DNA of 9,156 nt, taken from an uncultured Gloeocapsa sp. GTDB lineage: Bacteria > Cyanobacteriota > Cyanobacteriia > Cyanobacteriales > Gloeocapsaceae. A program made the translations under genes and the position numbers. Location: NCBI GenBank assembly GCA_937930495.1, contig CALGKL010000137.1:1-9156 (forward strand), read 5' to 3'. This document shows positions 1-5,533 of the stretch, in pieces (positions within the stretch are counted from its first letter, which is position 1; each line of letters begins with the position of its first letter). The notes beneath the pieces are model-generated. The model had not been told where the DNA came from. It made no database searches and saw only the letters and a program-made list of their open reading frames with translations.

Positions 1-2
1 AA

Positions 3-380
3 ATTAAAACAGTAGATTATCAACCCCTTCCCCCTATTTCTTGGCAAACTTCTCCTGTTATCTTGGAAAACTTATCTACTCCTACTCCACCAGCAATACC
101 CCTTGGACAAACCCAAGAAGTACAAACATACTTTCAAAAGCGTTGGCAACCTCCCCAAGAATTAAAGGAAAAGTTAGAATATCGCTTAATTCTTAATTCT
201 CAGGGCAAAATAGAACAAATGATTCCCATTGGGAGAGTATCTCAAGATTATCTCCATCAAGTTAAACCACCAAAACAAGTCAAAATAATTAACACCACGG
301 GCAATAATCTGGACAACATCCAGATTCGTCTGATTTTAACCCCCCAGGGGACAGTACAAATATTTACGGAAAATAATTAG
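3..380 (+). CDS. C-terminal part of an unrecognised cyanobacterial protein (5' end outside window)
   Basis: The reading frame is open from the left edge, so the gene begins upstream; a TTG at 63 is in frame but is only an internal codon. The visible 125 residues start with a proline-rich, low-complexity stretch (LPPISW, STPTPPAIPLG), probably a linker. A compact C-terminal module follows, with the segments YFQKRWQPP, LEYRLILNSQGKIEQMIPIG and IRLILTPQGTVQIF. Its two similar strand-turn-strand units (RLIL-x-x-QG-x-[IV]) suggest a small beta-rich domain. I recall similar tails in other cyanobacterial proteins of unknown function but cannot name the family. The stop is 5 nt before the next gene, which suggests cotranscription with it and with the glycosidase-family gene. 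Coding status is secure; function is unknown. Confidence 0.72.
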   Translation: MKTVDYQPLPPISWQTSPVILENLSTPTPPAIPLGQTQEVQTYFQKRWQPPQELKEKLEYRLILNSQGKIEQMIPIGRVSQDYLHQVKPPKQVKIINTTGNNLDNIQIRLILTPQGTVQIFTENN

Positions 381-385
381 AAAAC

Positions 386-910
386 ATGCATATACCAACA
401 ATCAGCAATAGTGCGACTTTCGAAGAAGCGATCTCCTTTACCCAATCTCTCCTCGAAGCCATGGAATCACAGCAAATCAGCTTCCCTGATACCCAAAAGG
501 CGATCGCCTCTCTAGTACAATTCCCTAATGGTGCTAGGGGTTTTTTCGTCACCTATTTAACCGTTGATAGTACTTTACCAGATAACCCCTCTCCAGAAGT
601 AATTGACGCTTTAGCCACCTCTCCTGAGATTGTCGGTGATTTACTCGTGAAAAACCTCGCCATGTCTTCAGCGATGGTGATTACTCATTTACGTAATCAT
701 AACCCTGATTTAGCTGAATCTTCCCGCCGTGTTACTCGGCGTACCCAACAACTAATAAAACTTCTCAATTTACCTAATATTAGCGAATTATTAGCACAAT
801 TAGAGGAATCTGTCAAGACAAATTCGGGCAAATATCAAGATTTTTTCACAAAATGGGGTTATGACCAAGAACAATTAGAGGCGATCGCCCAAGCTCTAGA
901 GTTTAAGTAA
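386..910 (+). CDS. Conserved-looking hypothetical protein, 174 aa, mostly helical
   Basis: I do not recognise this protein. The ATG at 386 lies 5 nt after the upstream stop and lacks a clear Shine-Dalgarno, as for most genes here. The product looks soluble: no signal peptide or membrane span is visible. It is predicted mainly helical, with amphipathic stretches around residues 12-30, 70-105 and 130-172. Identifiable patches are FPNGARGFFVTYLT near residues 47-60, a basic RRVTRRTQQLIKLL segment near 114-127, and an acidic C-terminus rich in Glu, Gln and Leu. Two HIP1 palindromes lie inside the gene (500-507 and 881-888), so it looks native rather than recently acquired. The next gene starts 15 nt downstream, so the three left-hand genes probably form one operon. 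Function cannot be inferred from what is visible. Confidence 0.8.
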   Translation: MHIPTISNSATFEEAISFTQSLLEAMESQQISFPDTQKAIASLVQFPNGARGFFVTYLTVDSTLPDNPSPEVIDALATSPEIVGDLLVKNLAMSSAMVITHLRNHNPDLAESSRRVTRRTQQLIKLLNLPNISELLAQLEESVKTNSGKYQDFFTKWGYDQEQLEAIAQALEFK

Positions 911-925
911 ATTTCTCCAATTTTG

Positions 926-1765
926 ATGGGCAAATTTTTTCTCCACTATTTACTATTATTGATACTGGTACTAGTTAGCAGTATTGCTACTGCAGCACCG
1001 AATTTACGGTATCAAAGTTACAATTTACCCACAGCAGTTATTCATACTCTATTGATTCCTAGTCGCTCTCGATGGGTAGTAACTGTCGCCGTTAACCCTC
1101 AATTAGCTACAGTGACTGAATTTGCTACCCAATCTGGAGCGATCGCTGTCCTCAATGGGGGTTATTTTGACCCGGAGAATCAACTTTCTACCTCCTATCT
1201 AGTTCAAAATGGAAAAACTGTCGGTAACCCTCTCGATAACCCTAGATTGGTTAATAATCCTGATTTAACACCCTATTTACCCCTCATCCTCAATCGTAGC
1301 GAATTCCGACGTTATCAATGTGGAAATAAAACCCGTTACGATATCGTCACCCGTAATGAACCAATTCCTATAGGTTGTACCCTGGTAGATGTTTTAGGGG
1401 GAGGTCCTCAACTGTTACCAGAATTAACCGCTGTTGCTGAAGGTTTTGTCGCTTATCAGGAGGAAAAATTGGTTAGAGATGTTCTCGGTATCGCTCAACC
1501 TAACTCCCGTACAGCGATCGCCATTACCCCTGAAGGTGATCTCCTCTGGATCATTGTTACCCAAAAACAACCCCAACAGGGTTTATCTCTAGCACAACTT
1601 GCTGATTTTTGTCAGAGTCTAGGTGTGAAAAAAGCTCTTAATCTAGATGGAGGGAGTTCTACTAGTTTATATTGGGATAATCAGACTTATTATGGTAAAA
1701 TTTCTGACCAACAAGAAAGAATTATACGTCCAGTTAAATCTGTTTTACTAACTGTAAACAATTAG
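926..1765 (+). CDS. Secreted phosphodiester glycosidase family protein (NAGPA/DUF2233-like)
   Basis: I start at the ATG at 926 because it places a short N-terminus directly before a hydrophobic signal sequence (residues 4-20) ending in ATAAP, a plausible signal peptidase I site near residue 23. An in-frame TTG one codon earlier is less likely. The 279-residue product then shows hallmarks of the NAGPA-type phosphodiester glycosidase fold: AVLNGGYFDP (74-83), VLGGGPQLL (156-164), RTAIAITPEGDLLWIIV (195-211), SLAQLADFCQSLG (221-233) and the terminal NLDGGSSTSLYW (239-250). Animal family members uncover mannose-6-phosphate by removing GlcNAc; bacterial members are periplasmic, and their substrates are mostly unknown. 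Cys132 and Cys151 could form a disulfide in the periplasm. It is the last gene of the left-hand cluster. Family is confident; substrate is unknown. Confidence 0.88.
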   Translation: MGKFFLHYLLLLILVLVSSIATAAPNLRYQSYNLPTAVIHTLLIPSRSRWVVTVAVNPQLATVTEFATQSGAIAVLNGGYFDPENQLSTSYLVQNGKTVGNPLDNPRLVNNPDLTPYLPLILNRSEFRRYQCGNKTRYDIVTRNEPIPIGCTLVDVLGGGPQLLPELTAVAEGFVAYQEEKLVRDVLGIAQPNSRTAIAITPEGDLLWIIVTQKQPQQGLSLAQLADFCQSLGVKKALNLDGGSSTSLYWDNQTYYGKISDQQERIIRPVKSVLLTVNN

Positions 1766-1855
1766 GGACAAAATAGCCCTATCCCTAGTACTTAAAAAAA
1801 ATCAAATCACAGAAAAAGTAGTAGACTCCCCTAGGGATGTCCGATGTTTTCCCTA
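1763..1855. repeat. Cluster of TAGGGA/TCCCTA inverted elements in a convergent intergenic region
   Basis: The 134-nt gap between the glycosidase-family stop and the minus-strand EamA-type stop has no gene I can see. It holds TAGGGA at 1763-1768 (overlapping the stop codon), GCCCTA at 1776-1781, TCCCTAG at 1782-1788, CTAGGGA at 1831-1837 and TCCCTA at 1850-1855. These can pair as alternative hairpins: 1763-1768 with 1782-1787, 1832-1837 with 1850-1855, or 1782-1788 with 1831-1837. No T-run directly follows any of them on either strand, so they are not textbook intrinsic terminators, although the position between convergent genes fits a role at RNA 3' ends. Confidence 0.35.
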
Positions 1856-1899
1856 TAACCTATCAAGCTAAACTTAACCCAGTCAGAGTGACAGAAAAA

Positions 1900-2346
1900 C
1901 TAAGCTTTAGAAAGAATAACACCACCAAGGGTAATTAAAAAAGAACCTAACATCAATTTAGGCATAGAAATACTCTTCCATTCAGCAAAAATCCATAACC
2001 CCAAGAGAATAGAAACTAGGGTATTCATATTGTAGATAGGAGCTAACAGAGAGATAGGAGTATTAAATTTAGCGATCGCTACATTAACTAGGAGCATTCC
2101 CAAACCCCAAGCTAATCCTCCTAAACCTGCAAAAAAAATCCCCATCACAGATAACTTACCTAGATTATCAGCAAAAATGGGAATAGTACCTAAACCGAGA
2201 ATAACACAAGCAATCCCCACGATGATTATAAAAAAACTAGATCCTAAGTTATACTGAGTACTTGCTTTAGTCAAAATAGCAAAGACTCCAAATAAAAAAG
2301 CAGGTGCTAAACCACCAATGATAATACCGAGATTGTTGCTGAACAT
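1900..2346 (-). CDS. EamA/DMT-type small membrane transporter-like protein (half size)
   Basis: The 148-residue product is almost entirely hydrophobic, with about five membrane segments near residues 5-26, 36-56, 66-90, 98-120 and 130-146. The C-terminal half (APIYNMNTLVSILLGLWIF, AEWKS, then GSFLITLGGVILS) follows the usual EamA pattern: two helices joined by an acidic-basic turn and a glycine-rich last helix. Typical EamA proteins have ten helices in two repeats; this protein has one repeat and would need to dimerise to make a full carrier, as small DMT-superfamily members do. The substrate cannot be told from sequence. The stop is TAG. The gene is divergent from the GNAT gene across only 42 nt and convergent with the glycosidase-family gene. 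One HIP1 site (2072-2079) is inside it. Membrane protein is certain; the family is likely. Confidence 0.75.
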   Translation of the reverse strand: MFSNNLGIIIGGLAPAFLFGVFAILTKASTQYNLGSSFFIIIVGIACVILGLGTIPIFADNLGKLSVMGIFFAGLGGLAWGLGMLLVNVAIAKFNTPISLLAPIYNMNTLVSILLGLWIFAEWKSISMPKLMLGSFLITLGGVILSKA

Positions 2347-2353
2347 GATTTTA

Positions 2354-2382
2354 GTTAACTGATTCTAAGTTTAGAGTACAAT
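2354..2382 (+). promoter_or_regulatory. Candidate promoter for the GNAT gene, possibly leaderless
   Basis: TACAAT at 2377-2382 resembles a -10 box, and TTAACT at 2355-2360 is a weak -35 match at 16-nt spacing. A start about 7 nt beyond the -10 would fall on the ATG at 2389, and no Shine-Dalgarno is visible, so a leaderless mRNA is possible. On the other strand, TAGAAT at 2367-2362 is a -10-like box suited to the EamA-type gene. The self-complementary AGTTAACT (2353-2360) lies between and could bind a shared regulator. All of this is inferred from short matches. Confidence 0.3.
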
Positions 2383-2388
2383 ATTTTT

Positions 2389-2838
2389 ATGGAGATTGTG
2401 AAAATACAGGGTAATGCCACGGGTTTAGCTATCTGTCACCATATTCGCCATCAAGTGTTTGTTATCGGACAAAATATCCCAGAAGACCTAGAAATTGATG
2501 GTTTAGACCCAGAAGCTACCCACTATCTAGTTTATGTTAATGAGATACCTATTGGTACGGCTAGAGTACGTTTAGTCAAACCAGACCAAGCTAAGATTGA
2601 GAGGGTAGCTATTTTAGAACCATACCGAGGTCAAGGTTATGGTAGTGAGTTAATTAATTTTATGATCGCCGATTTGCAGCAGCAAGAAAATCTGAGCATT
2701 ATTCTTCTCGGTGCGCAATTAACAGCGATAAGATTTTATGAAAAATTAGGTTTTACTGCTTTTGGAGAAGTATTTCTCGATGCAGGTATTGAACATCGTT
2801 GGTTGAGTAGATTATTGGTTAGGGAAAATATGTTATAA
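2389..2838 (+). CDS. GNAT family N-acetyltransferase
   Basis: The 149-residue product has the GNAT fold in the normal order. It begins with an N-terminal strand-helix region (IRHQVFVIGQNIPEDLEIDG, 19-38) resembling the acceptor-binding part of ElaA/YjcF-type members. Central strands YLVYVNEIPIGTARVRL (46-62) follow, then motif A RVAILEPYRGQGYGSELI (72-89), whose R-G-Q-G-Y-G loop binds the pyrophosphate of acetyl-CoA. The C-terminal motif is AIRFYEKLGFTAFGEVFLDAGIEH (113-136), with the family's FYEKLGF signature. It should transfer an acyl group from CoA to an amine; the substrate cannot be assigned. The product looks cytosolic. The gene stands alone on its strand, and its stop overlaps a TATAAT box that may drive rpsU downstream. 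Length is normal for a single-domain GNAT enzyme. Confidence 0.9.
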   Translation: MEIVKIQGNATGLAICHHIRHQVFVIGQNIPEDLEIDGLDPEATHYLVYVNEIPIGTARVRLVKPDQAKIERVAILEPYRGQGYGSELINFMIADLQQQENLSIILLGAQLTAIRFYEKLGFTAFGEVFLDAGIEHRWLSRLLVRENML

Positions 2839-2839
2839 T
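2834..2839 (+). promoter_or_regulatory. Candidate -10 box for rpsU
   Basis: A perfect TATAAT lies across the stop codon of the GNAT gene. No convincing -35 is seen at 16-18 nt upstream (ATTATT at 2811-2816). If it is used, transcription would begin near 2846 and give rpsU a leader of about 90 nt containing the hairpin at 2885-2900. A second, less perfect AT-rich element (TTATACC, about 2914-2920) lies too close to the Shine-Dalgarno to be preferred. Confidence 0.4.
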
Positions 2840-2876
2840 TACCCTGGTTAACTATTTCTTAAAATTTAGACAACTC

Positions 2877-2900
2877 AAAAAAAGCCCAGGAGCAACTGGG
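2877..2900 (-). terminator. Minus-strand terminator-like hairpin inside the rpsU leader
   Basis: CCCAG (2885-2889) and CTGGG (2896-2900) form a 5-bp GC-rich stem with a 6-nt loop. Read on the minus strand, the stem is followed by C and seven T residues (2883-2877), the layout of an intrinsic terminator. The only minus-strand RNA expected here is read-through from the fructosamine kinase gene, antisense to rpsU. On the plus strand the same hairpin lies in the rpsU leader 24 nt before the Shine-Dalgarno and could instead be a leader control element. The short stem keeps confidence moderate. Confidence 0.45.
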
Positions 2901-2923
2901 ATAATCAATTAAATTATACCAAC

Positions 2924-2929
2924 AGGAGG
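2924..2929 (+). promoter_or_regulatory. Strong Shine-Dalgarno of rpsU, deciding between two overlapping ATGs
   Basis: AGGAGG is the clearest Shine-Dalgarno in the window. Two ATGs follow in ATGAATGA: one at 2933 (3 nt spacing, opening a 10-codon frame that stops at 2963-2965) and one at 2937 (7 nt spacing, opening the bS21 frame). Spacing and protein family both favour 2937. Confidence 0.85.
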
Positions 2930-2936
2930 ATAATGA

Positions 2937-3113
2937 ATGACCCAAGTTATCGTAGGACAAAATGAGAATATAGAATCTGCACTCAGACGCTTCAAACGTC
3001 AAGTATCTAAAGCTGGTATTTTTGCCGATATCAAACGCCGTCGTCACCACGAAACACCAATTGAAAAACGGAAGCGCAAAGCTGTAGCACGTCGGAAAAA
3101 ACGCTTCCGTTAA
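2937..3113 (+). CDS. rpsU: Small ribosomal subunit protein bS21
   Basis: This 58-codon gene encodes bS21, a small basic protein of the 30S subunit that sits near the anti-Shine-Dalgarno end of 16S rRNA and helps select mRNAs. The protein begins [20 protein letters not shown], continues with [20 protein letters not shown], and ends in a Lys/Arg-rich tail [15 protein letters not shown]. That is the family pattern from end to end and full length for cyanobacteria. The start is fixed by AGGAGG 7 nt upstream. The stop TAA shares bases with the stop of the opposing fructosamine kinase gene. The final codons also form one arm of a 10-bp inverted repeat (3067-3076 with 3102-3111). The gene is monocistronic here, with a probable leader of about 90 nt; no plus-strand terminator follows it, so its RNA may run into the antisense of the kinase gene. 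Confidence 0.97.
   Translation: MTQVIVGQNENIESALRRFKRQVSKAGIFADIKRRRHHETPIEKRKRKAVARRKKRFR
3067..3111 (-). terminator. 10-bp perfect inverted repeat in the rpsU 3' end; possible terminator of the kinase mRNA
   Basis: AACGGAAGCG (3067-3076) is exactly complementary to CGCTTCCGTT (3102-3111), with 25 nt between. Read on the minus strand, the hairpin starts at the stop codon of the kinase gene and its 3' arm runs into a short T tract (five Ts, 3068-3064). That is a plausible though long-looped intrinsic terminator. On the plus strand it is followed by AAAG, so it should not terminate rpsU, but it could protect the rpsU mRNA 3' end. The arms encode Lys-Arg-Lys-Arg and Arg-Phe-Arg-stop of bS21. 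Confidence 0.42.
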
Positions 3114-3973
3114 AGTATTTGTAGCAACATTCTGTTAGCTTGAACACCATAACCCCCACCAAAAAGATTAAAGTGATTGAGGATATGGTAGAGGTTGTAC
3201 AGTGGTTTACGCTTCTGATAATCTGGATCTAAAGACCAAACCTGTTCATAACCTCGATAAAAAGCAGCGGGAAAACCACCGAATAACTCGGTCATGGCAA
3301 TGTCAACCTCGCGATCGCCATAATAAATCGCGGGATCTAAAATAACTGGTTCACCAGATTCCAGAATAGCAGCATTTCCTGACCATAAATCACCATGTAC
3401 TAAAGAGGGTTGAGGTTGTCTATCTTGCAAGAATTCCTTGACTTTAGCTATGACTAGTTCAGCGTCAGGGAAGTTCCCACCCCGACGTCTAGCTAGTTTT
3501 AATTGATAACCAATCCGGTGTTCAGCGAAAAAATCAGCCCAATTAGAAGTCCAAGTGTTGATTTGAGGAGTTGAACCAATGGTGTTATTCTCTGACCAAC
3601 CAAATTGAGACACTCCCTTAACTTGGTGCATACTAGCTAATTGTCTCCCCATCTTTTCCCAAGAGTAAGGATCTCCACCCCGAGCAAAATCTAGCCATTC
3701 TAAAACTAAATAACTCTGGTTTTCACTAGTACCATAGCATATAGGTTGAGGGACTCTAATAGTCTTAGTTTCTAGCATTTGTTTTAAGCCCAACGCTTCA
3801 GCTTTAAACATTTGTAGACGACTAGCTTGGTTGATTTTGACAAAATAACTTTGATTTTCGCCGCTGATTCGATAACCCTGGTTGATACAACCGCCACTAA
3901 CCGAACGGCGATCGCGGATGCTAAAGGGTTTACCAGTGGTTTGGCTGATTTGTTCGCTAATTTGATTCCACAT
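3110..3973 (-). CDS. Fructosamine kinase family protein (protein deglycation)
   Basis: This 287-residue protein matches the fructosamine/ketosamine-3-kinase family in length and motifs. It has a nucleotide loop [13 protein letters not shown] (24-36), an ATP-anchoring Lys in YFVKIN (Lys46), FKAEALGL with Glu59, the hinge-like YLVLEWLDF (88-96), the catalytic loop [10 protein letters not shown] (191-200, Asp195), and metal-binding [17 protein letters not shown] (211-227, DPA replacing the DFG of protein kinases). It ends with [17 protein letters not shown]. Family enzymes phosphorylate sugar adducts on lysines so that they fall off, repairing glycated proteins; some bacterial members may act on small molecules. 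Cys29 sits at the P-loop cysteine described as a redox switch in plant and human members. The gene begins 3 nt after the M16 peptidase stop, with no Shine-Dalgarno, so translation is probably coupled. Its stop overlaps that of rpsU. Confidence 0.92.
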   Translation of the reverse strand: MWNQISEQISQTTGKPFSIRDRRSVSGGCINQGYRISGENQSYFVKINQASRLQMFKAEALGLKQMLETKTIRVPQPICYGTSENQSYLVLEWLDFARGGDPYSWEKMGRQLASMHQVKGVSQFGWSENNTIGSTPQINTWTSNWADFFAEHRIGYQLKLARRRGGNFPDAELVIAKVKEFLQDRQPQPSLVHGDLWSGNAAILESGEPVILDPAIYYGDREVDIAMTELFGGFPAAFYRGYEQVWSLDPDYQKRKPLYNLYHILNHFNLFGGGYGVQANRMLLQIL

Positions 3974-3976
3974 GGG

Positions 3977-5263
3977 TTATTCTGGTTTAATCACAACTAC
4001 GCCGTAAGCTTCTGGATTGAGATATTTTTGCGCTGTGGTTTGCAATTCAACAGGATTAATACTTTGAATCTGACTAGGATAGTTAACCGCAGGTTCAACA
4101 GAAGCTAACAGAGATTGATAATAACCATACAACAAAGCGCGATCGCTTGGTTTCTCGTTACCAAAGATAAATTTATTGACCACTTGGGTACGAATGCGCG
4201 CTATTTCCGTTTCGCTGATTAATTCTTGGTGCAGATTGGCAAGATGTTGGGCGATCGCCTCTTCTACCACTGCTAAATTAGCCACAGGTAAGCGTGCACT
4301 GATATAGAATACTCCTTGGAGATATTGCGTAAAATTACTAGCGCTGATTTGAGTAACTAAACCCCTTTCTTCCCGTAAATCCCGAAATAGACGAGCTACT
4401 TTACCCTGTCCTAAAATGGCAGCAATGATATCTAGGGGGTAGGTTGCTTCTAGATCCCTTAATCCTGGTACGCGCCACATCATCACCAATCGCGCTTGTT
4501 GTACACTAGAATCTACGTACTCTCTCCGTTCAATCTTACTAAAAGCTGGTTCATTGGACCAAGATAAAGGGGAAAAATCCTGCTCGGAATTATTCACTCC
4601 TCGATAGGTTTGCTCAACTGCTGAGCTGACAATCTCAATTAGTTCTTCTACCGGGAGATTACCCACAACTGCTATAGTAGTATTTTGAGGTTGATACCAA
4701 AAGGAGTGAAAATCGCGCATTTGTTGGGGGGTTAAAGCTTCGATTACCTCCACAGGACCTAAAATGGGACGACGATAGGGTAAATGATTAAAACAGGTTT
4801 CCATCGCGCGAGCAAAAGTTCGACGTTGGGGATTATCTTCTGAGCGTCTAATTTCTTCTAAAACTACTAGTCTTTCTTTATCAAAAGCGAGGTCGGGAAT
4901 TCCCGCATTAAACACAACCTCTAACTGTAAGGGAGCCAGTTCGGCAAAATCTCCAGGAGCGGTAGTAATATAATATTGGGTATAATCTTGACTAGTTGCT
5001 GCGTTAGTAACTGCTCCTCTAGCTTCGATTTGATGTTCAAATTCTCCAGATTCTAGTCGATCGGTTCCCTTAAAAATCATGTGTTCGAGAAAATGAGCCA
5101 TACCATTAATACTATCTGACTCATAAGCTGAACCAACCTTAAGCCAAACGTTCATATTTACCGCTTCTACAGGCACTTGCTCTGCTACGATAGTTAATCC
5201 ATTAGCTAAGTGTTCGATAGTCGGAAAATTAACACGAGCAGAGGGAGTGAGAGTTAGAGTCAT
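3977..5263 (-). CDS. M16 family zinc metallopeptidase (pitrilysin/processing-peptidase type)
   Basis: The 428-residue product is one M16B half-clam subunit. The inverted zinc motif HFLEH is at residues 57-61 (His57 and His61 ligands, Glu60 catalytic), within GMAHFLEHMIFKGT. The third ligand is a Glu of VLEEIRRSED (Glu136 or 137), about 76 residues on, as in the family. The C-terminal domain shows LGQGKVARLFRDLREERGLV (285-304) and EKPSDRALLYGYYQSL near residues 374-389, the region that usually supplies the substrate-binding Arg/Tyr pair. So it looks catalytically complete. Such enzymes degrade or trim peptides and small unfolded proteins; no signal peptide is visible, so a cytoplasmic site is likely. 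Cyanobacterial M16B genes often occur as active/inactive pairs, but no partner is next to this one; the fructosamine kinase gene follows instead. HIP1 sites lie at 4139 and 4251. Confidence 0.93.
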   Translation of the reverse strand: MTLTLTPSARVNFPTIEHLANGLTIVAEQVPVEAVNMNVWLKVGSAYESDSINGMAHFLEHMIFKGTDRLESGEFEHQIEARGAVTNAATSQDYTQYYITTAPGDFAELAPLQLEVVFNAGIPDLAFDKERLVVLEEIRRSEDNPQRRTFARAMETCFNHLPYRRPILGPVEVIEALTPQQMRDFHSFWYQPQNTTIAVVGNLPVEELIEIVSSAVEQTYRGVNNSEQDFSPLSWSNEPAFSKIERREYVDSSVQQARLVMMWRVPGLRDLEATYPLDIIAAILGQGKVARLFRDLREERGLVTQISASNFTQYLQGVFYISARLPVANLAVVEEAIAQHLANLHQELISETEIARIRTQVVNKFIFGNEKPSDRALLYGYYQSLLASVEPAVNYPSQIQSINPVELQTTAQKYLNPEAYGVVVIKPE

Positions 5264-5353
5264 GAGTTACCAATCTGATTAAAATTGCTTATGCTATTAT
5301 CCTAGCTAGTTTTAATCAAGCTTACAACTCTTTAGGTCAGTTTACTCTTTTAA

Positions 5354-5425
5354 CTGGGGTGCTAGGATTCGAACCTAGGAATGGCGGGACCAAAACCCGC
5401 TGCCTTACCGCTTGGCTACACCCCA
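5354..5425 (-). tRNA. trnQ: tRNA-Gln (anticodon UUG)
   Basis: The minus strand from 5425 to 5354 folds as a 72-nt tRNA. Acceptor TGGGGTG pairs with CACCCCA; the D arm is GCC-AAGCGGTAA-GGC; the anticodon arm is GCGGG-TTTTGGT-CCCGC with anticodon TTG; a 5-nt variable loop is followed by T arm CTAGG-TTCGAAT-CCTAG and discriminator G. The anticodon reads CAA and CAG glutamine codons. The 3' CCA is not encoded and must be added after transcription. Cyanobacteria generally lack a glutaminyl-tRNA synthetase, so this tRNA is expected to be charged with Glu and then amidated by GatCAB. It lies between psbK and the M16 gene, all on the minus strand, with its own promoter upstream. Confidence 0.97.
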
Positions 5426-5442
5426 AAGCCTCAACGTATCTT

Positions 5443-5473
5443 ATCTTAGCATTAACCACCCGATATTTGTCAA
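5443..5473 (-). promoter_or_regulatory. trnQ: Candidate promoter of tRNA-Gln
   Basis: On the minus strand a perfect TTGACA -35 box (5473-5468) is followed after 19 nt by TAAGAT (5448-5443), a 4-of-6 match to a -10 box. A second TAAGAT overlaps it at 5443-5438. Transcription would begin near 5436, about 11 nt before the mature tRNA end. The spacer is longer than the usual 17 nt, but the consensus -35 and the position between the psbK terminator and the tRNA support the call. Confidence 0.55.
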
Positions 5474-5484
5474 GGGTTTTGCCC

Positions 5485-5521
5485 AAAAAATATTGAGCAT
5501 CCTCAAATTAGGAATGCTCAA
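5485..5521 (-). terminator. psbK: Intrinsic terminator of psbK
   Basis: On the minus strand TTGAGCAT (5521-5514) pairs with ATGCTCAA (5500-5493). The stem extends inward by CC/GG past one bulged base and has an 8-nt AT-rich loop. It is followed by TATTTTTT (5492-5485). It starts 13 nt after the psbK stop and separates psbK from the tRNA-Gln promoter just beyond. Confidence 0.85.
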
Positions 5522-5533
5522 GGTATAATCAAC

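Noticed and set aside
63..65. TTG as a start codon of the first gene
   Set aside because: The frame stays open to the left edge with plausible coding sequence, so this is an internal Leu codon of a truncated gene.
364..552. Minus-strand open frame of 62 codons
   Set aside because: It is fully antisense to the 174-residue plus-strand gene, has no start context, and shows no recognisable protein features.
923..925. TTG as the start of the glycosidase-family gene
   Set aside because: The next codon is ATG and gives the same signal peptide; no Shine-Dalgarno favours the TTG.
1881..1893. GTCAGAGTGAC hairpin near the EamA-type stop as a terminator
   Set aside because: It has a stem of only 4 bp, and the T-run on the minus strand lies before the hairpin rather than after it.
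2859..3050. Minus-strand open frame of 63 codons
   Set aside because: It lies antisense to rpsU and its leader. bS21 is unmistakable on the plus strand, so this is a shadow frame.
3827..4108. Plus-strand open frame of 93 codons
   Set aside because: It is antisense across the junction of the kinase and M16 genes, both well supported on the minus strand.
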